Position numbers and translations under genes: made by a program
Source: Clavelina lepadiformis
Lineage: Eukaryota; Chordata; Ascidiacea; Aplousobranchia; Clavelinidae
Direction: 5' to 3'
NCBI RefSeq assembly: GCF_947623445.1
Contig: NC_135243.1
Span: 7,318,501 to 7,382,500 of the forward strand
DNA: 64,000 nucleotides
The notes under the pieces: model-generated
Databases searched by the model: none
What the model was told of the DNA's origin: nothing
Seen by the model: only the letters and a program-made list of their open reading frames with translations
Part shown: positions 62,401 through 64,000 of the stretch, piece after piece
How positions within the stretch are numbered: position 1 is the first letter of the stretch
How the letters are laid out: every line of letters begins with the position of its first letter

Positions 62401-64000
62401 AAGTAGTGTTTGTAAGAATGTCAGATATTATCTTCAAAAAAAACAATAAATAAAGATGTAAACTAGCAGTATAATTAAAGCGAGGAATCCTTTATATTAC
62501 AACACATAATATCCTACAGAACAGCGCTTTGCACCAAACTATACAGAAAGTGTGTTGATATAGAGGCATCATGATGAAATCAAGATGTTCCATTATTGTA
62601 AGATTTTGTATAACAGACAAGTTATTTCCCTTTTCTTCAACGAAATTTATTTAGTTTACTTGTGATTATCGTCGAAAAACTCAGTTCTTTATAGGTAAGT
62701 GCTTAAGGCAAGCAGCATAGTCAGCAGAATGGGATTTTTCCTTTAGCGCCACTACTAGGCTTACTTGTAGACTAAACATATAGCACTTGGCGGCGTCAGA
62801 TAATTGATAGCAATGCTTACAACAAAGCACGTTTCATTCCTTTGCAGTGACCTTCACTCGTCAGCAGCGCATTTGTTGGTTTTTAGCCTAACACTTATGT
62901 CCTGTTGAGAGGCTTTGGAAACGTTTGAAACAGTTGTCACGCTTAAAGGTATTTTAAATGAGGGTTTAAGAACATTTTATTGCATTGTGGACCACGCTTG
63001 CTGTTTGTGCCAGAACGACACTGTCTTGGCATCACAGCTTAAAAACTTAAATGATTAAAATTTAAAATTTAAAACTTTAAATGTCTACGTTTTTACAAAT
63101 GTTAGATATATGTTCTAAAAATACTGCAAAGTGTATAAATCACTTGGTACCGGTATTCATACACCGAAAAATATGTATTTAAAATCAGGACAAACATTTA
63201 TTTCATTTTGTGTATCGACCCATAGACACTTACTAGCTCATGGAGATACCTTCCAGCTGGGGACCATAACCTCCAAACTTTAAGTTAGATGTTATTCCTA
63301 AGTTTGACTTTTGTGTTGGGAGAATAGTAGATTTATTACCACTATTATAAGTATATTCCATTAAAGAAATAATTTGGTTGTTGATCAAACTACACGTTAT
63401 GGGTAATCTAAGATAACCTATTCCGCATTGCCCGCATTCCGTGTCAACATATCATAGCAAGGTTTGTTAAGCACATTATGTGCGCCATTTCAGTTTTAGT
63501 GATTTTTGAGGTAATTGTTTTTCCACAATTATTGACATTATGGACATAAATGGTTTTTCAATAGATTTTTTATTCGCACTTTTTCGTGAAATTGTTTCAT
63601 GACCGTTTCGTTTCGTGACAGGAATACAACCAGTGAGTTAGTACAACAGCAAGTTTTTTAAATGAATATTGCAAAGAAAATTCAAAGCGCTTTCTTCATA
63701 TATCTAAACTGGTTTTCACAAACTTGTTCCCCAGGCAAAAGTAGCTTAACTCATACTTAAATCGCCGTACTTAGAAATTTTTTTTAAAACTTTAGTGGTA
63801 AATTTTATACTGATGTTGGAATGTCTGTGATTTATTTATTCCTGCCTGTCTGTCTAACTTTGTCATTTTTGGACTGAAAAGAGTTTTGGCTCGGCTTACT
63901 TAGCGATATTGCACTTACTGCTACGGAGGGAACCGTCACAAACTTTTTCAAGTTATTGCTACAGAGCGTGTATTTCCGTTTCCATTTAGTGGTTTTTCTT
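59473..64000. other. Right-hand AT-rich interval, no supported gene
   Basis: Contains the upstream flank of the coiled-coil gene. An isolated hAT-type end, CAGTAGTTCTCAACTTTGGG, starts at about 60552 with no mate found. ATTACAAC(A/G)CATAAT occurs three times near 62261, 62292 and 62496. Frames at 59735-60007 and 60567-60785 lack splice context or resemblance to known families. Confidence 0.5.

Noticed and set aside
1..64000. CRISPR arrays, bacterial operons, defence systems or viral genes
   Set aside because: There are no regularly spaced direct repeats, ribosome-binding sites or clustered long frames. The window is intron-bearing animal-type DNA.

Overview
The window is eukaryotic nuclear DNA. 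It is AT-rich, every multi-exon gene can be assembled with GT-AG introns and consistent phases, and about seven non-autonomous DNA transposons are present. The gene set (vertebrate-type RECQL4, PTF1A with its C1/C2 tail, XXYLT1, a Tctex dynein light chain, an FSD1-like FN3-SPRY protein) points to a metazoan. The dense introns and a possible trans-splice acceptor would suit an invertebrate deuterostome such as a tunicate, but that placement is inference. Most tracked ORFs are fragments, so I rebuilt the genes by chaining exons across splice sites and checking phase.

Layout, left to right. Positions 1-4.3 kb hold nothing I can support. At 4.67-6.22 kb (-) lies a three-exon gene for a 206-residue protein I do not recognise, 272 bp downstream of the RECQL4 stop codon. 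At 6.49-24.86 kb (-) lies RECQL4, assembled as 25 coding exons and 1210 codons: Sld2-like N-terminus, CCHC zinc knuckle, RecQ helicase core and conserved C-terminus. Its 4.9-kb intron 18 holds a complete seven-exon Tctex-type dynein light chain gene on the opposite strand (13.18-15.75 kb). XXYLT1 (26.4-27.7 kb, -) is a single exon. At 31.5-33.5 kb (+) is a four-exon gene of unknown function.

Positions 33.5-41.4 kb are transposon-bearing intergenic DNA. At 41.4-49.0 kb (+) is a twelve-exon gene for a coiled-coil, FN3 and SPRY protein of the FSD1 type; one junction (exon 7) lacks a GT donor and runs into a stop codon. At 49.5-52.0 kb (-) is the bHLH factor PTF1A, convergent with the FSD gene. 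At 54.6-59.5 kb (-) is a ten-exon coiled-coil gene I do not recognise. The last 4.5 kb hold no gene I can support.

No pathway links the genes as a group. RECQL4 acts in DNA replication and repair, XXYLT1 in Notch glycosylation in the ER, PTF1A in neural and exocrine-type cell fate, and the Tctex and FSD1-like proteins in microtubule-associated processes. The nested gene, the convergent pair and the mobile elements are the main architectural features. No prokaryotic, viral or CRISPR system is visible.
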